A stretch of 64,000 nucleotides of DNA from Prosapia bicincta (GCA_036971475.1 JBAIZL010000003.1:83514595-83578594), one strand, 5' to 3'; positions 53,214-62,978 are shown, counted from the first letter of the stretch. The notes: a model not told the origin generated them from the sequence alone. Translations and numbers: made by a program.

Positions 53214-54348
53214 TGTAACACTCTTAAAAATAAGGTGTTACATATAAATTCATTTATATATTTGATTTTTATTTAATAATTGTATCGTCCGAATATAAAA
53301 GAAAATTTTTGTTCTCTTTGTACGATTGTAATTCATTGTGAAGTTAGCATAGATGGTAGCACCCCTAGCGGGTAAAAATGTAAAATATCGTACGAGTTGG
53401 TAGCTTAACTTAAAAAAACTCACATCACCTCATGTGACGTAACATGGTCTGATATCGCATGATCTGACGGACCAATCAAAATATTCGAAATAATAATCGA
53501 GGGTGGGAAAGTTCCGCTGGCTTGTCCCTTCAGAATGCCCACTTCTCCAAAAGTCTTTGAACGAGACGGACGTATGGCACTTCGGACATAACTTAGAAAT
53601 TTAGAGGCTTCCAGTATTCAAAATTTAAGATGTCAAGGCCGGTACCGAATTTTATTAACGCAACAAAAGAAGAAGTCAGAAGCGATAATTTATGTTTTTC
53701 AAACGAGTAAATGTTTATATAATTTTTGTTTAAGTGCGCGGATTTGCAAGAGCGATGTGTTAAGTGTTTAGTGATTCCAAAAGCCATGGGCAATCTTTAA
53801 TATGTTTTAAAGTGTTTTATTAGTGCACACCCAGGTACGTTTTAGATAATAATAAAGAAAATGTATTTTAATGTTAACTAAGTAGAATTTTAATTGATAA
53901 ACGGTTAACACATGAACGGTAGAAATTGTCCTTCGAATATTCATTTCTAAAAATTTAATTGAAAATATTAAGTTACTATCTTGTCGATATATATAAATTT
54001 TAAAGTTCAATAAGTAATTCAAATGTATGGAATAACTAGCAGTAATAAAAAAATAATTACTCGACACATTGCTGTCTTTTGTTCTACTGTAATTTGTCAC
54101 TGATTAATAAATTGTATAACATTGTATTGTAAAACTTTATATTTTCATTTCCCAAGTAACCTAGTTCTACCTTCCAATGATATCGGAAGATCGTTTACAG
54201 AAAGACATTATTATGCCTGGCTGGAAACGGAGAACTAGATAGAGCCCTGGGTAAGTAAGGTAATTAATTTGTTAATTAGTAATTAACATAAATTTTTAAT
54301 AAAGCCCTGATATATACTTACCCCAGGAACAAAGGCTCACCTGTTACA
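53214..54348 (+). repeat. 5' LTR
   Basis: 1135 bp with TG...CA ends. An 8-bp inverted repeat, TGTAACAC (53214-53221) with GTGTTACA (53235-53242), sits at the very edge. Other landmarks are a TATA-like TATAAAAG (53294-53301), a CRE-like TGACGTAA (53435-53442), a CCAAT box (53472-53476) and AATAAA at 53851, 54106 and 54298. Near the end, CCTGGGTAAGT (54246-54256) and ACTTACCCCAGG (54316-54327) form an imperfect inverted repeat. It differs from the 3' LTR at 54047 (A/T), 54052 (A/G) and 54221 (C/T). The minus-strand open frames inside it look fortuitous. Confidence 0.95.
53294..53301 (+). promoter_or_regulatory. Candidate TATA box of the LTR
   Basis: TATAAAAG, 80 bp inside the LTR; the CCAAT box lies downstream of it, not upstream. 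The promoter could therefore use another start. AT-rich DNA yields such motifs by chance, so this is only a candidate. Confidence 0.35.
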
Positions 54349-54350
54349 AA

Positions 54351-54364
54351 TGCGCCACTCTGCT
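54351..54364 (+). promoter_or_regulatory. Primer binding site, complementary to the 5' end of initiator tRNA-Met
   Basis: Two bases after the 5' LTR lies TGCGCCACTCTGCT. Its reverse complement, AGCAGAGTGGCGCA, equals nucleotides 1-14 of eukaryotic initiator tRNA-Met (from memory of that conserved tRNA). The usual TGG start that pairs with a tRNA CCA end is absent. The match predicts priming by a 5' tRNA fragment, a mode known from copia, whose binding site lies further inside the same tRNA. Position directly after the LTR and a 14/14 match support it; function is inferred. Confidence 0.72.
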
Positions 54365-54620
54365 AGAATTTAAATTACTGCTGTTTTTTTTTGTTGTTTT
54401 CTAAAATGTAAGTCTTATACTCTGCTTGTTTTCGAAAAATTTATTAATTGAAAAGTTGAATGATAATTGCTGCTTAATTTAAATTAATTAAAATTTAAAT
54501 AATGATTACTGCTGACGAATTCCAAGGATTAATGCCATTCATGTGTTAATTATTTAAGTCGTGCAGCCCTCCTTAAAAATACTCGTCAGTGTGTAGTAAA
54601 GTTATTTTCAAATAAATAAA
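54365..54620 (+). other. Element leader, no gene seen
   Basis: AT-rich untranslated leader between the primer site and the first gag-like ATG. It contains a run of T and A homopolymers and no recognisable coding fragment. Confidence 0.6.
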
Positions 54621-54755
54621 ATGTCTAGCGATTTAAAAATAAATAAGTTAGTAAAAGACGAGTTAATTGTCGAATTAAAAATTACAAATGTAAAGTTTAA
54701 AACGGACAGTACAGTATATGTAATAAGAAAGATAGCCAAAGACAAAAATATGTAA
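54621..54755 (+). pseudogene. gag-like N-terminal remnant
   Basis: This is a 44-codon frame starting ATG and ending TAA. The protein opens MSSDLKINKLVKDELIVELK and continues with a basic stretch ending IRKIAKDKNM. A leucine/lysine-rich start with a K-D-E-L-I-x-E-L-K core followed by a second short helix resembles the SAP-like N-terminus seen in many insect gypsy Gag proteins (family resemblance, by eye). A normal Gag has several hundred residues, so this is a truncated leftover. It is the first ATG-started frame of any length after the leader, as expected for gag. Confidence 0.5.
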
Positions 54756-54897
54756 AGCCGATCCTGTTAATTTAATGTATTGGATAAATAAAAGTTTCTC
54801 AAAAAAAAAAATTCAAAGTAAATGTTTAAAAATCATTTTAAGTTAAAGAAGGAAACAAGATTGTTATGGTACTTACAATAAAATTTGAATTAAGTAG
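54756..54897 (+). other. Element interior, no coding fragment recognised
   Basis: AT-rich sequence between the gag-like and protease remnants, with stops in all frames and a poly-A run near 54801. Nucleocapsid (zinc knuckle CCHC) sequence would be expected here and is not seen. Confidence 0.5.
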
Positions 54898-55020
54898 TCA
54901 AATAAATTAGTTCTTGTAAAGTCAAATAAAATTCAAATAAATTGTAATGTTTTATTGGACACTGGAGGTTCAATAAATATAATAAAAGAAGAATTTGTTT
55001 TTAAACATTGTCAAAATTAA
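54898..55020 (+). pseudogene. Retropepsin (protease) fragment
   Basis: A 40-codon open segment between stops, without an ATG. It contains NCNVLLDTGGSINIIKEEF: hydrophobic residues, the aspartic protease active site D-T-G (Asp codon 54958-54960) and the S-x-N-I-I continuation typical of gypsy-type retropepsins. About 100 residues are normal; only the part around the active site remains, ending at TAA 55018-55020. The flap and the second conserved G-R-D-type region are missing, so it should be inactive. The motif is clear enough to call a retroelement protease remnant. Confidence 0.8.
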
Positions 55021-55097
55021 AGTAAGTTAAATAAAAAAAAAATATTTTTTTTTATTGTCAAGTAAAGTTTTTAATAGCAGAATAGTTAGAATGTAAA

Positions 55098-55217
55098 ATG
55101 TCAGACGACCTAAATGATTTTTTAAAAAAGGATGTAAAATTTGAAAGAAGATTTAATAATAATGATTTGAATAAAGTCTTTTTTTGTTGTGAACAATTAG
55201 CTGTATGTAATTCCTAA
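55098..55217 (+). other. Short unrecognised open frame in element
   Basis: ATG-started, 39 codons, acidic then Asn/Lys-rich (starts MSDDLNDFLKKDVKFERR). I do not recognise it. It overlaps the start of the first internal direct repeat, and in this AT-rich DNA it may be chance. Confidence 0.2.
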
Positions 55218-55531
55218 ATTAAAGTATGGGATTTAATTTAAGAATAAAGTTAGTGAATTTTCAAAGTATGGGATTTGAAATTCAGAAAGGGTTAAGATGT
55301 ACTGAAGATGTATAAGATAACAAAGATGTTATAAGACAATGGTACAGGCTTAAAAATTTGCCAAGTGTGTGTAAAAATTGTATAGACAAAAGTGTCGTGA
55401 AACAATGAACTCAGGGGCAAATATGGTAATTAGGTGGCTTACAAGAAGTGAGCAGGTTTATACAGCTAAATGAGAGGTTAGGATTGTTCACATAATGTAA
55501 GACAAATTCAAATAAAATTTAAGTAAAAGAT
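55160..55531 (+). repeat. Internal direct repeat, copy 1
   Basis: A diverged duplicate of about 56180-56563. Shared landmarks in the same order: AAAGTATGGGATTT, a second TATGGG(A/T)TTTGAAAT motif, TATAAGATGTA/ATAAGAT, a GTGGCTTACA block (ACAAGAAGTGAGCAG against CAGGGAGTAAGCAG), and AGGTTAGG(A/T)TTGTT. No coding potential is seen. Confidence 0.75.
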
Positions 55532-55540
55532 ATTTCAAAG

Positions 55541-55621
55541 AACTCTTGTAATTTTAATCTTAAACCAAAATGTGAAGTAGCATTAAATAGTATAAAAAAC
55601 GATGCATGGTTAATAATTTAA
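55541..55621 (+). pseudogene. Possible RT/RNase H linker fragment
   Basis: A 26-codon open segment ending TAA (55619-55621). It includes FNLKPKCEVALNSIKNDAW. The pattern F-x(n)-C-x-x-A-[FL]-x-x-[IL]-K resembles the conserved stretch after the palm and thumb of gypsy reverse transcriptases, where RNase H begins. The polymerase YVDD/YLDD motif and the rest of RT are not found. The segment directly precedes the integrase C-terminal piece in another frame, so a large internal deletion probably joined them near 55.61 kb. Short and diverged: tentative. Confidence 0.4.
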
Positions 55622-55683
55622 ACTCAAAAGAATTTCAGAGTAAATTGGCTATAAAATATGAAGGTCCATATAAAATATTGTAA
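55591..55683 (+). pseudogene. Integrase C-terminal GPY/F fragment
   Basis: An open segment between stops, overlapping the previous fragment in another frame. It contains FQSKLAIKYEGPYKIL; the K-x-x-G-P-Y/F-K-I module marks the C-terminal domain of gypsy/retroviral-class integrases. A stop (55681-55683) cuts it, and 60 bp later another frame continues with SHIKRLKLKQRH, the usual end of this module (55745-55780). The zinc-binding HHCC and DDE catalytic regions are absent. The element therefore makes no integrase of its own. Confidence 0.72.
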
Positions 55684-55744
55684 ATTTTTTTAATCATGTG
55701 TCTGTACTGTTCCAATAAGGTAATAATTTTAATAATATAGAAGA

Positions 55745-55828
55745 TCTCACATAAAACGATTAAAATTGAAACAGAGACATTCTAAAAGGGGTAGATTATT
55801 TATTAGAAGAATAAAAGAGTATTAAAAG
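55745..55828 (+). pseudogene. End of the integrase C-terminal module
   Basis: The frame SHIKRLKLKQRHSKRGRLF... ends TAA at 55826-55828. H-I-x-R/K-L-K is the usual final strand of the GPY/F module. It is shifted in frame from the GPYKI piece, so at least one indel separates them. The tail is basic. Confidence 0.55.
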
Positions 55829-56179
55829 TTAACGTTTGAAGGAATTCAAGCTATTATTTAATTTTTAAAAGGAGAATTGATTAATGAGGAGAATGGGAGG
55901 TGCCTTGATATGCAATTGTACAAAATCATGACGACACATTTACATAATTGCGTGTCGAAAGGGCCCAATGACATGCAATTATACACTACACGAGATAGAG
56001 ACGACAAAAATCTCAAAATACGCAATACTACACGAGCAGACTAAAACACTTGACCAAAAATTGTATATGAATGTACAGTCCTAGTTTCTGTTTAGTTTCA
56101 TTTCTTATTTTATTAATACAAGAGCTTGATCAAAATTTAAAATGAAATTATTATAGTAATGTTTAAATGAAATTATAAG
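55829..56179 (+). other. Element interior, no gene seen
   Basis: Non-coding. It contains two related segments, ATGCAATTGTAC (55910-55921) and ATGCAATTATAC (55974-55985), each followed within about 25 bp by a GACGACA block. This is possibly a short local duplication. Confidence 0.5.
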
Positions 56180-56563
56180 AATAATGAATTGAAGTAAAGT
56201 CCTTTTGAGTCAACACCAGCTGTATAGTTTTTAAATCAAAGTATGGGATTTGATTTAAAAATAAGGTATTTGGATTCAAAATATGGGTTTTGAAATCCAG
56301 GGTTTTTTGTATAAGATGTACGAATGTTGTAAAAATAACACAGAGTAGTTATAAAGCAATGGTGCAATCTTAGTTTGTAAATTGAGAGAGAATTTCTGAG
56401 AAAATACACAGCGTCGTTTAAATGTGGTAAATTTGTGGCTTACAGGGAGTAAGCAGTTTTGCAGATCCCAGGCAGGGGACTGTGATAAATACGGCTAGTA
56501 GGTTAGGTTTGTTGACACAAAAAGAGACAATTTCGAAGAAAATTTAATTAATAAAAGGTTTGT
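56180..56563 (+). repeat. Internal direct repeat, copy 2
   Basis: Partner of 55160-55531, about 1.03 kb downstream, in the same orientation, flanking the integrase remnant between them. Clearly diverged (many substitutions and small indels), much more than the LTR pair. Confidence 0.75.
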
Positions 56564-57046
56564 AGGATTTTTAATAATGAAGTAATTTGATAAAAAATTA
56601 ATAAGAAATTGAAAGAGTAAAGATTTTAAAAATTGAAAAGATATAAATTTGTATTCATAAAAGTTTATGAAACAAAATGTTGACAAGAAGTCAGATTTTA
56701 ATAAAAGTAATTAAAGTATGTGATATTTTAAAAGGTTTTAAAACGTGAAATGTGTAGAATGTCTTTGCAATAGAACACTGTGAAACTGGTAGTTTTGTAA
56801 AAGAGCCTATGTGTGAGAAAGCGGATACGCTTCCGTTGTAGTATTTGTCAAGCGCTAGGGGGAAATGGCATGCATTCCATAGTGGGGAATGTAGGTAAAC
56901 AAAAACATCCGTTGGCCAGTCAATGTTTATATTTTTACTATAGTAGGTATAAAATTTTGTTCAATTGTAAAAGGGGACTGCACACACTCATGTATAAAAT
57001 GTTGAAGTAGAAATAAGATGTAATGTCGAACAAAAATTTTCTTTTC
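56564..57046 (+). other. Element 3' interior, no gene recognised
   Basis: AT-rich to about 56.8 kb, then a less AT-rich part (56805-57000). A 65-codon frame opens there only with GTG (56813-57010) and has no recognised domain. 57028-57045 (GAACAAAAATTTTCTTTT) is a perfect reverse complement of 57147-57164 inside the 3' LTR (and of 53297-53314 in the 5' LTR). Confidence 0.5.
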
Positions 57047-57051
57047 AGGTC

Positions 57052-57063
57052 GACAAGAGAAAA
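57052..57063 (+). promoter_or_regulatory. Polypurine tract before the 3' LTR
   Basis: GACAAGAGAAAA lies directly against the LTR's TG. It is purine except for one C. This is the expected plus-strand primer position and confirms the + orientation of the element. Confidence 0.65.
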
Positions 57064-58198
57064 TGTAACACTCTTAAAAATAAGGTGTTACATATAAATT
57101 CATTTATATATTTGATTTTTATTTAATAATTGTATCGTCCGAATATAAAAGAAAATTTTTGTTCTCTTTGTACGATTGTAATTCATTGTGAAGTTAGCAT
57201 AGATGGTAGCACCCCTAGCGGGTAAAAATGTAAAATATCGTACGAGTTGGTAGCTTAACTTAAAAAAACTCACATCACCTCATGTGACGTAACATGGTCT
57301 GATATCGCATGATCTGACGGACCAATCAAAATATTCGAAATAATAATCGAGGGTGGGAAAGTTCCGCTGGCTTGTCCCTTCAGAATGCCCACTTCTCCAA
57401 AAGTCTTTGAACGAGACGGACGTATGGCACTTCGGACATAACTTAGAAATTTAGAGGCTTCCAGTATTCAAAATTTAAGATGTCAAGGCCGGTACCGAAT
57501 TTTATTAACGCAACAAAAGAAGAAGTCAGAAGCGATAATTTATGTTTTTCAAACGAGTAAATGTTTATATAATTTTTGTTTAAGTGCGCGGATTTGCAAG
57601 AGCGATGTGTTAAGTGTTTAGTGATTCCAAAAGCCATGGGCAATCTTTAATATGTTTTAAAGTGTTTTATTAGTGCACACCCAGGTACGTTTTAGATAAT
57701 AATAAAGAAAATGTATTTTAATGTTAACTAAGTAGAATTTTAATTGATAAACGGTTAACACATGAACGGTAGAAATTGTCCTTCGAATATTCATTTCTAA
57801 AAATTTAATTGAAAATATTAAGTTACTATCTTGTCGATATATATAAATTTTAAAGTTCAATAAGTAATTCAAATGTATGGAATAACTAGCAGTAATTAAA
57901 AGATAATTACTCGACACATTGCTGTCTTTTGTTCTACTGTAATTTGTCACTGATTAATAAATTGTATAACATTGTATTGTAAAACTTTATATTTTCATTT
58001 CCCAAGTAACCTAGTTCTACCTTCCAATGATATCGGAAGATCGTTTACAGAAAGACATTATTATGCCTGGTTGGAAACGGAGAACTAGATAGAGCCCTGG
58101 GTAAGTAAGGTAATTAATTTGTTAATTAGTAATTAACATAAATTTTTAATAAAGCCCTGATATATACTTACCCCAGGAACAAAGGCTCACCTGTTACA
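57064..58198 (+). repeat. 3' LTR
   Basis: 1135 bp, aligned without gaps to the 5' LTR at a constant offset of 3850, with three substitutions (57897, 57902, 58071). The same landmarks are present: TATAAAAG at 57144-57151, CCAAT at 57322-57326 and the last AATAAA at 58148-58153. It ends TGTTACA followed by the TAAC duplication. Confidence 0.95.
58148..58153 (+). terminator. Candidate polyadenylation signal in the 3' LTR
   Basis: AATAAA, 45 bp before the LTR end, followed by the ACTTACCCCAGG arm. Two other AATAAA sites in the LTR (57701-57706, 57956-57961) are equally possible. Confidence 0.35.
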
Positions 58199-58202
58199 TA
58201 AC
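58199..58202. repeat. Target site duplication (right)
   Basis: TAAC directly after the right LTR. Removing the element and one TAAC restores a normal monomer. Confidence 0.92.
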
Positions 58203-61128
58203 GATTAGGTTATGTTTGAGAACGGCGTTTTTAAAGCTTAGGTTATGTTAGAGGACAGATGTTTTTACGCTTACGTTATGTTTGAGAACAGATGCTTTCA
58301 CGCTGAAGTTATGTTTGAGAACAGCGTTTTTAACGTGTAGGTTATATTTGGAAATAGCTCTTTTAACGCTTAGGTTATGTTTTAACGCTCTAGTTATGTT
58401 TGAGAACAGATGCATTCACGCTTAGGTTATGTTGGAGAACAGATGTTTTAACGCTTAGGTTATGTTGGAAAACAGATGTTTTAACGCTTAGGTTATGTTC
58501 GAGAACAGCTGTTTTAACGCTTAGGTTATGTTTGAGAAAAGATGTTTGAATGCTTAGGGTATGTTTGAGAACCGCTTTTTTAACGCTTAGGTTATGTTAG
58601 AGAACATATGTATCAAAGCTTAGATTATGTATAAGGACAGATGTTTTAACGATTAGGTTATGTTTGAGATCAACTGTTTTAACGCTCAGGTTATGTTTGA
58701 GAACAACTATTTTAACGATAAGGTTATTTTTGAGAACAGCTGTTATAACGCTTAGGTTATGTATGAAGACAGATATTTTATCGATTAGGTTATGTTTGAG
58801 AACAGATGTTTGAATGCTTAGGGTATGTTTGAGAACAGTTGTTTTAACGCTTAGGTTATATTTGCGAACAGATGCTATAACGCTTAGGTTATGTTTGAGA
58901 AGAGATGTTTTACGCTTAGGTTATGTTTGAGAAAAGCTGTTTTAAAGCTTGGGTTATGTTTGAGAACAGATGTTTCAACGCTTAGGTTATGTTTGAGAAC
59001 AGCTGTTTTAACGCTTAGGTTATGTTTGAGAACATATGCTTTAACGCTTAGGTTATGTATGAAGACAGATATTTTATCGATTAGGTTATGTTTGAGAACA
59101 GAAGTTTGAATGCTTAGGGTATGTTTGAGAACAGTTGTTTTAACGCTTACGTTATATTTGCGAACAGATGCTATAACGCTTAGGTTATGTTTGAGAACAG
59201 CTGTTTTAAAGCTTGGGTTATGTTTGAGAACAGATGTTTCAACGCTTAGGTTATGTTTGAGAACAGATGTTTCAACGCTTAGGTTATGTTTGATAACAGA
59301 ATTTTTAACGCTTAGGTTATGTTTGATAACAGCGTTTTTAACGCTTAGGTTATGTTAGAGAACATATGTATCAAAGCTTTGATTATGTATGAGGACAGAT
59401 GTTTTAACGATTAGGTTATGTTTGAGAACAACTGTTTTAACGATAAGGTTATGTTTGAGAACAGCTGTTATAACGCTTAGGTTATGTATGAAGACAGATA
59501 TTTTAACGATTAGGTTATGTTTGAGAACAGATGCTTTCACGCTTAGGTTATGTTGGAGAACAGCTGTTTTAACGCTTAAGTTATGTTTGAGAACAGCGTT
59601 TTTAACGCTTAGTTTATATTTGGAAATAGCTCTTTTAACGCTTAGGTTATGTTTTAACGCTCAAGTTATGTTTGAGAACAGATACATTCACGCTAGGTTA
59701 TGTTGGAGAACAGCGGTTTTATCGCTTAGGTTAAGTTTGGGAACAGATGTTTTAACGCTTAGGTTATGTTTGAAAACAGATGTTTTAACGCCTAAGTTAT
59801 GTTTGAGAACATTATCTTTAACGCTTTGGTTATGTTTGTGAACAGATGTCTTAACGATTATGTCATGTTTGAGAACAGATGGTTTAACGCTTAGGTTATG
59901 TTTGAGAACAGATGCTTAACGCTTAGGTTATTTTTGAGAACATCAGTTTTAACGATTAGGTTATGTTTAAAAACAGATGTTTTAACGCTTAGGTTATGTT
60001 CGAGAATAGATATTTTAACGCTTAGGTTATGTTTCAGAAGAGATCTTCTAACGATTACGATATGTTTGATAACAGATGTTTTAACGATTACGTTATGTTT
60101 GAGAACAGATGTTTTAACGCTTAGGTTATGTTCGAGAACAGATGTTTTAACGCTCTGGTTATGTGTGAGAACAGCTGTTTTAACGATTAGGTTATGATTG
60201 AGAACAGACGTTGGAATGCTTAGGGTATTTTGGAGAACAGCTGTTTTAACGCTTAAGTTATGTTTGAGAACGGCGTTTTTAACGCTTAGGTTATATTTGG
60301 AAATAGCTCTTTTAACGCTTAGGTTATGTTTTAACGCTCTAGTTATGTTTGAGAATAGATGCATTCACGCTTAGGTTATGTTGGAGAACATCTGTTTCAA
60401 CGCTTAAGTCATGTTTGATAACAGCGTTTTTAACGCTTAGGTTATATTTGGAAATAGCTCTTTTAACGCTTAGGTTATGTTTTAACGCTCTAGTTATGTT
60501 TGAGAACAGATGTATTCACGTTTAGGTTATGTTTTAGAACGGCGTTTTTAATGTTAAGGTTATGTTAGAGGACAGATGTTTTAACGCTTAGGTTATGTTT
60601 GAGAACAGATGCTTTCACGCTTAGGTTATGTTTGAGAACAGCTGTTTTAACGCTTAGGTTATGTTTGAGAACAGATGCTTTCACGCTCAAGTTATGTTGG
60701 AGAACAGCTGTTTTAACGCTTAGGTTATGTTTGAGAACAGCTCTTTCAACTTTGATTTCATGTTTGAGAGCAGATGCTTTAACGCTTAGGTTATATTTGT
60801 GAACAGATGTTTAAATCCTTAGGTTATGTTTGAGAACATATGTTTTAACGATTAGGGGTTGTTTAAAAACAGATGTTTCAACGCTTAGGTTATGTTCGAG
60901 AATAGATATTTTAACGGTTAGGTTATGTTTGAGAAGAGATCTTTTAACGATTACGATATGTTTGATAACAGATATTTTAACGATTACGTTATGTTTGAGA
61001 ACAGATGTTTTAACGCTTAGGTTATGTTCGAGAACAGATGTTTTAACGCTCTGGTTATGTGTGAGAACAGCTGTTTTAACGATTAGGTTATGTTTGAGAA
61101 CAGATGTTTGAGAGCTTAGGGTATGTTG

Positions 61129-62150
61129 GAGAACAGCTGTTTAAACGCTTAGAATATGTTTGAGAACGGCGTTTTTAACGCTAAGGTTATGTTAGAGAAC
61201 AGATGCTTTCACGCTTAGGTTATGTTGGAGAACAGCTGTTTTAACGCTTAAGTTATGTTTGAGAACAGCGTTTTTAACGCTTAGGTAATATTTGGAAATA
61301 GCTCTTTTAACGCTTAGGTTATGTTTTAACGCTCTAGTTATGTTTGGGAACAGATACATTCACGCTTAGGTTATGTTTGAGAACAGCTATTTTAACGCTT
61401 AGGTTATGTTTGGAACAGATGTTTTAACGCTTAGGTTATGTTTGAGAAAAGTTGTGTTAACGCTTAGGTTTTATTTGCGAACAGATGCTATAACGCTTAG
61501 GTTATGTTTGAGAAGAGATGTTTTAAAGCTTAGGTTATGTTTGAGAACAGCTCTTTTAACGCTTATTTCATGTTTGAGAGCAGATGCTTTAACGCTTAGG
61601 TTATATTTGTGAACAGATGTTTTAACCCTTAGGTTATGTTTGAGAACAGATGTTTTCACGCTTAGGTTATGTTGGAGAACAGCGGTTTTAACGCTTAGGT
61701 TATGTTTGGGAACAGTTATTTTAACGCTTAGGTTATGTTGGAAAACAGATGTTTTAACGCTTAGGTTATGTTCGAGAACAGCTGTTTTAACGCTTAGGTT
61801 ATGGTTGAGAACAGATTTTTGAATGCTTAGGGTATGTTTGAGAACAGCTGTTTTAACGCTTAGGTTATGTTTGAGAACAGATGCATTCACGCTTAGGTTA
61901 TGTTGGAGAACAGCTGTTTCAACGCTTAGGTTATATTTGAGAACATATGCTCTAACGCTTAGGTTATGTTTGAGAACAGTTGTTTTAACGCTTACGTTAT
62001 GTTTGATAACAGCGTTTTTAACGCTTAGGTTATGTTTGATAACCGCGTTTTTAACGCTTAGGTTATGTTAGAGAACATATGTATCAAAGCTTAGATTATG
62101 TATGAGGACAGATGTTTTAACGATTAGGTTATGTTTGAGAACACCTGTTT
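61129..62150 (+). repeat. 1850-bp-offset higher-order repeat, copy 1
   Basis: The 1022 bp beginning GAGAACAGCTGTTTAAACGC repeat at 62979-64000 with one mismatch that I found (T at 61476, G at 63326). The remaining part of the unit, 62151-62978, has no second copy inside the window. Confidence 0.92.
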
Positions 62151-62978
62151 TAACGATAAGGTTATGTTTGAGAACAGCTGTTATAACGCTTAGGTTATGT
62201 ATGAAGACAGATATTTTAACGATTAGGTTATGTTTGAGAACAGATGCTTTCACGCTTAGGTTATGTTGGAGTACAGCTGTTTTAACGCTTAAGTTATGTT
62301 TGAGAACAGCGTTTTCAACGCTTAGGTTATATTTGTAAATAGCTCTTTTAACGCTTAGGTTATGTTTTAACGCTCTAGTTATGTTTGAGAACAGATGCAT
62401 TCACGCTTAGGTTTTGTTGGAGAACAGCTGTTTTAACGCTTAGGTTATGTTTGGGAACAGATGTTTTAACGCTTAGGTTATGTTTGAGAACAGATGCTTA
62501 ACGCTTAGGTTAAGTTTGAGAACATCTGTTTTAACGATTAGGTTATGTTTAAAAACAGATGTTTTAACGCTTAGGTTATGTTCGAGAATAGATATTTTAA
62601 CGCCTAGGTTATGTTTGAGAAGAGATCTTTTAACGATTAGGATATGTTTGATAACAGATGTTTTAACGGTTACGTTATGTTTGAGAACAGATGTTTTAAC
62701 GCTTAGGTTATGTATGAAGACAGATATTTTAACGATTAGGTTACATTTGAGAAGAGATGTTTTAATGCTTAGGTTATGTTGGAGAACAGCTGTTTCAACG
62801 CTTAGGTTATGTTTGGGAACAGATGTTTTAACGCTTAAGTTATATTTGAGATCAGTTGCTTTAACGTTTAGGTTATGTTTGTGAACAGATGTTTTAACGA
62901 TTACGTCATGTTTGAGAACAGATGTTTTAACGCTTAGGTTATGTTTGAGAACAGATGCTTAACGCTTAGGTTATGTTT

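Larger units (their letters stand above)
53214..58198 (+). mobile_element. Non-autonomous Ty3/gypsy-type LTR retrotransposon
   Basis: The element is 4985 bp: LTR 1135, interior 2715, LTR 1135. The LTRs begin TGTAACA and end TGTTACA, and TAAC is duplicated on both sides. Plus-strand orientation follows from the purine tract before the right LTR, the retropepsin fragment and then the GPY/F fragment. A complete gypsy interior is usually well over 4 kb. Here gag, protease, RT/RNase H and integrase survive only as short frame-broken pieces, so it could move only with proteins supplied by a relative. The LTRs differ at 3 of 1135 sites, which suggests a recent insertion. It is the only interruption of the satellite. 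The family name is not recognised. Confidence 0.93.

Noticed and set aside
53593..54100. Minus-strand open frames in the LTRs (53593-53793, 53807-54100 and their copies at 57443-57643, 57657-57950)
   Set aside because: They lie wholly inside both LTRs, opposite to the element's direction, are AT-rich and Lys/Asn/Tyr-heavy, and show no known domain. Their duplication follows simply from the LTR pair.
54351..54364. A tRNA gene fragment at the start of the element interior
   Set aside because: Only 14 nt match, as the complement, and they stop abruptly with no anticodon, T-arm or promoter boxes. Position two bases after the LTR fits a primer binding site better.
56495..56686. 63-codon minus-strand frame in the element
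   Set aside because: Composed mainly of Phe, Leu, Ser and Asn from AT-rich DNA, antisense to the element, and overlapping the second internal repeat.
56813..57010. 65-codon frame near the 3' end of the element
   Set aside because: It opens only with GTG, has no recognised domain and sits just before the polypurine tract. It could be a residue of a coding region, but I cannot support a gene.
53214..58198. Reading the island as a DNA transposon with long terminal repeats
   Set aside because: The terminal repeats are direct, not inverted, have TG...CA ends, and retropepsin and GPY/F fragments lie between them with a polypurine tract in place.
53214..58198. Minus-strand orientation of the retroelement
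   Set aside because: In that direction the site next to the LTR at 54349 would have to be the polypurine tract, and it is not purine-rich. Protease and integrase remnants read only on +, in the order protease then integrase.
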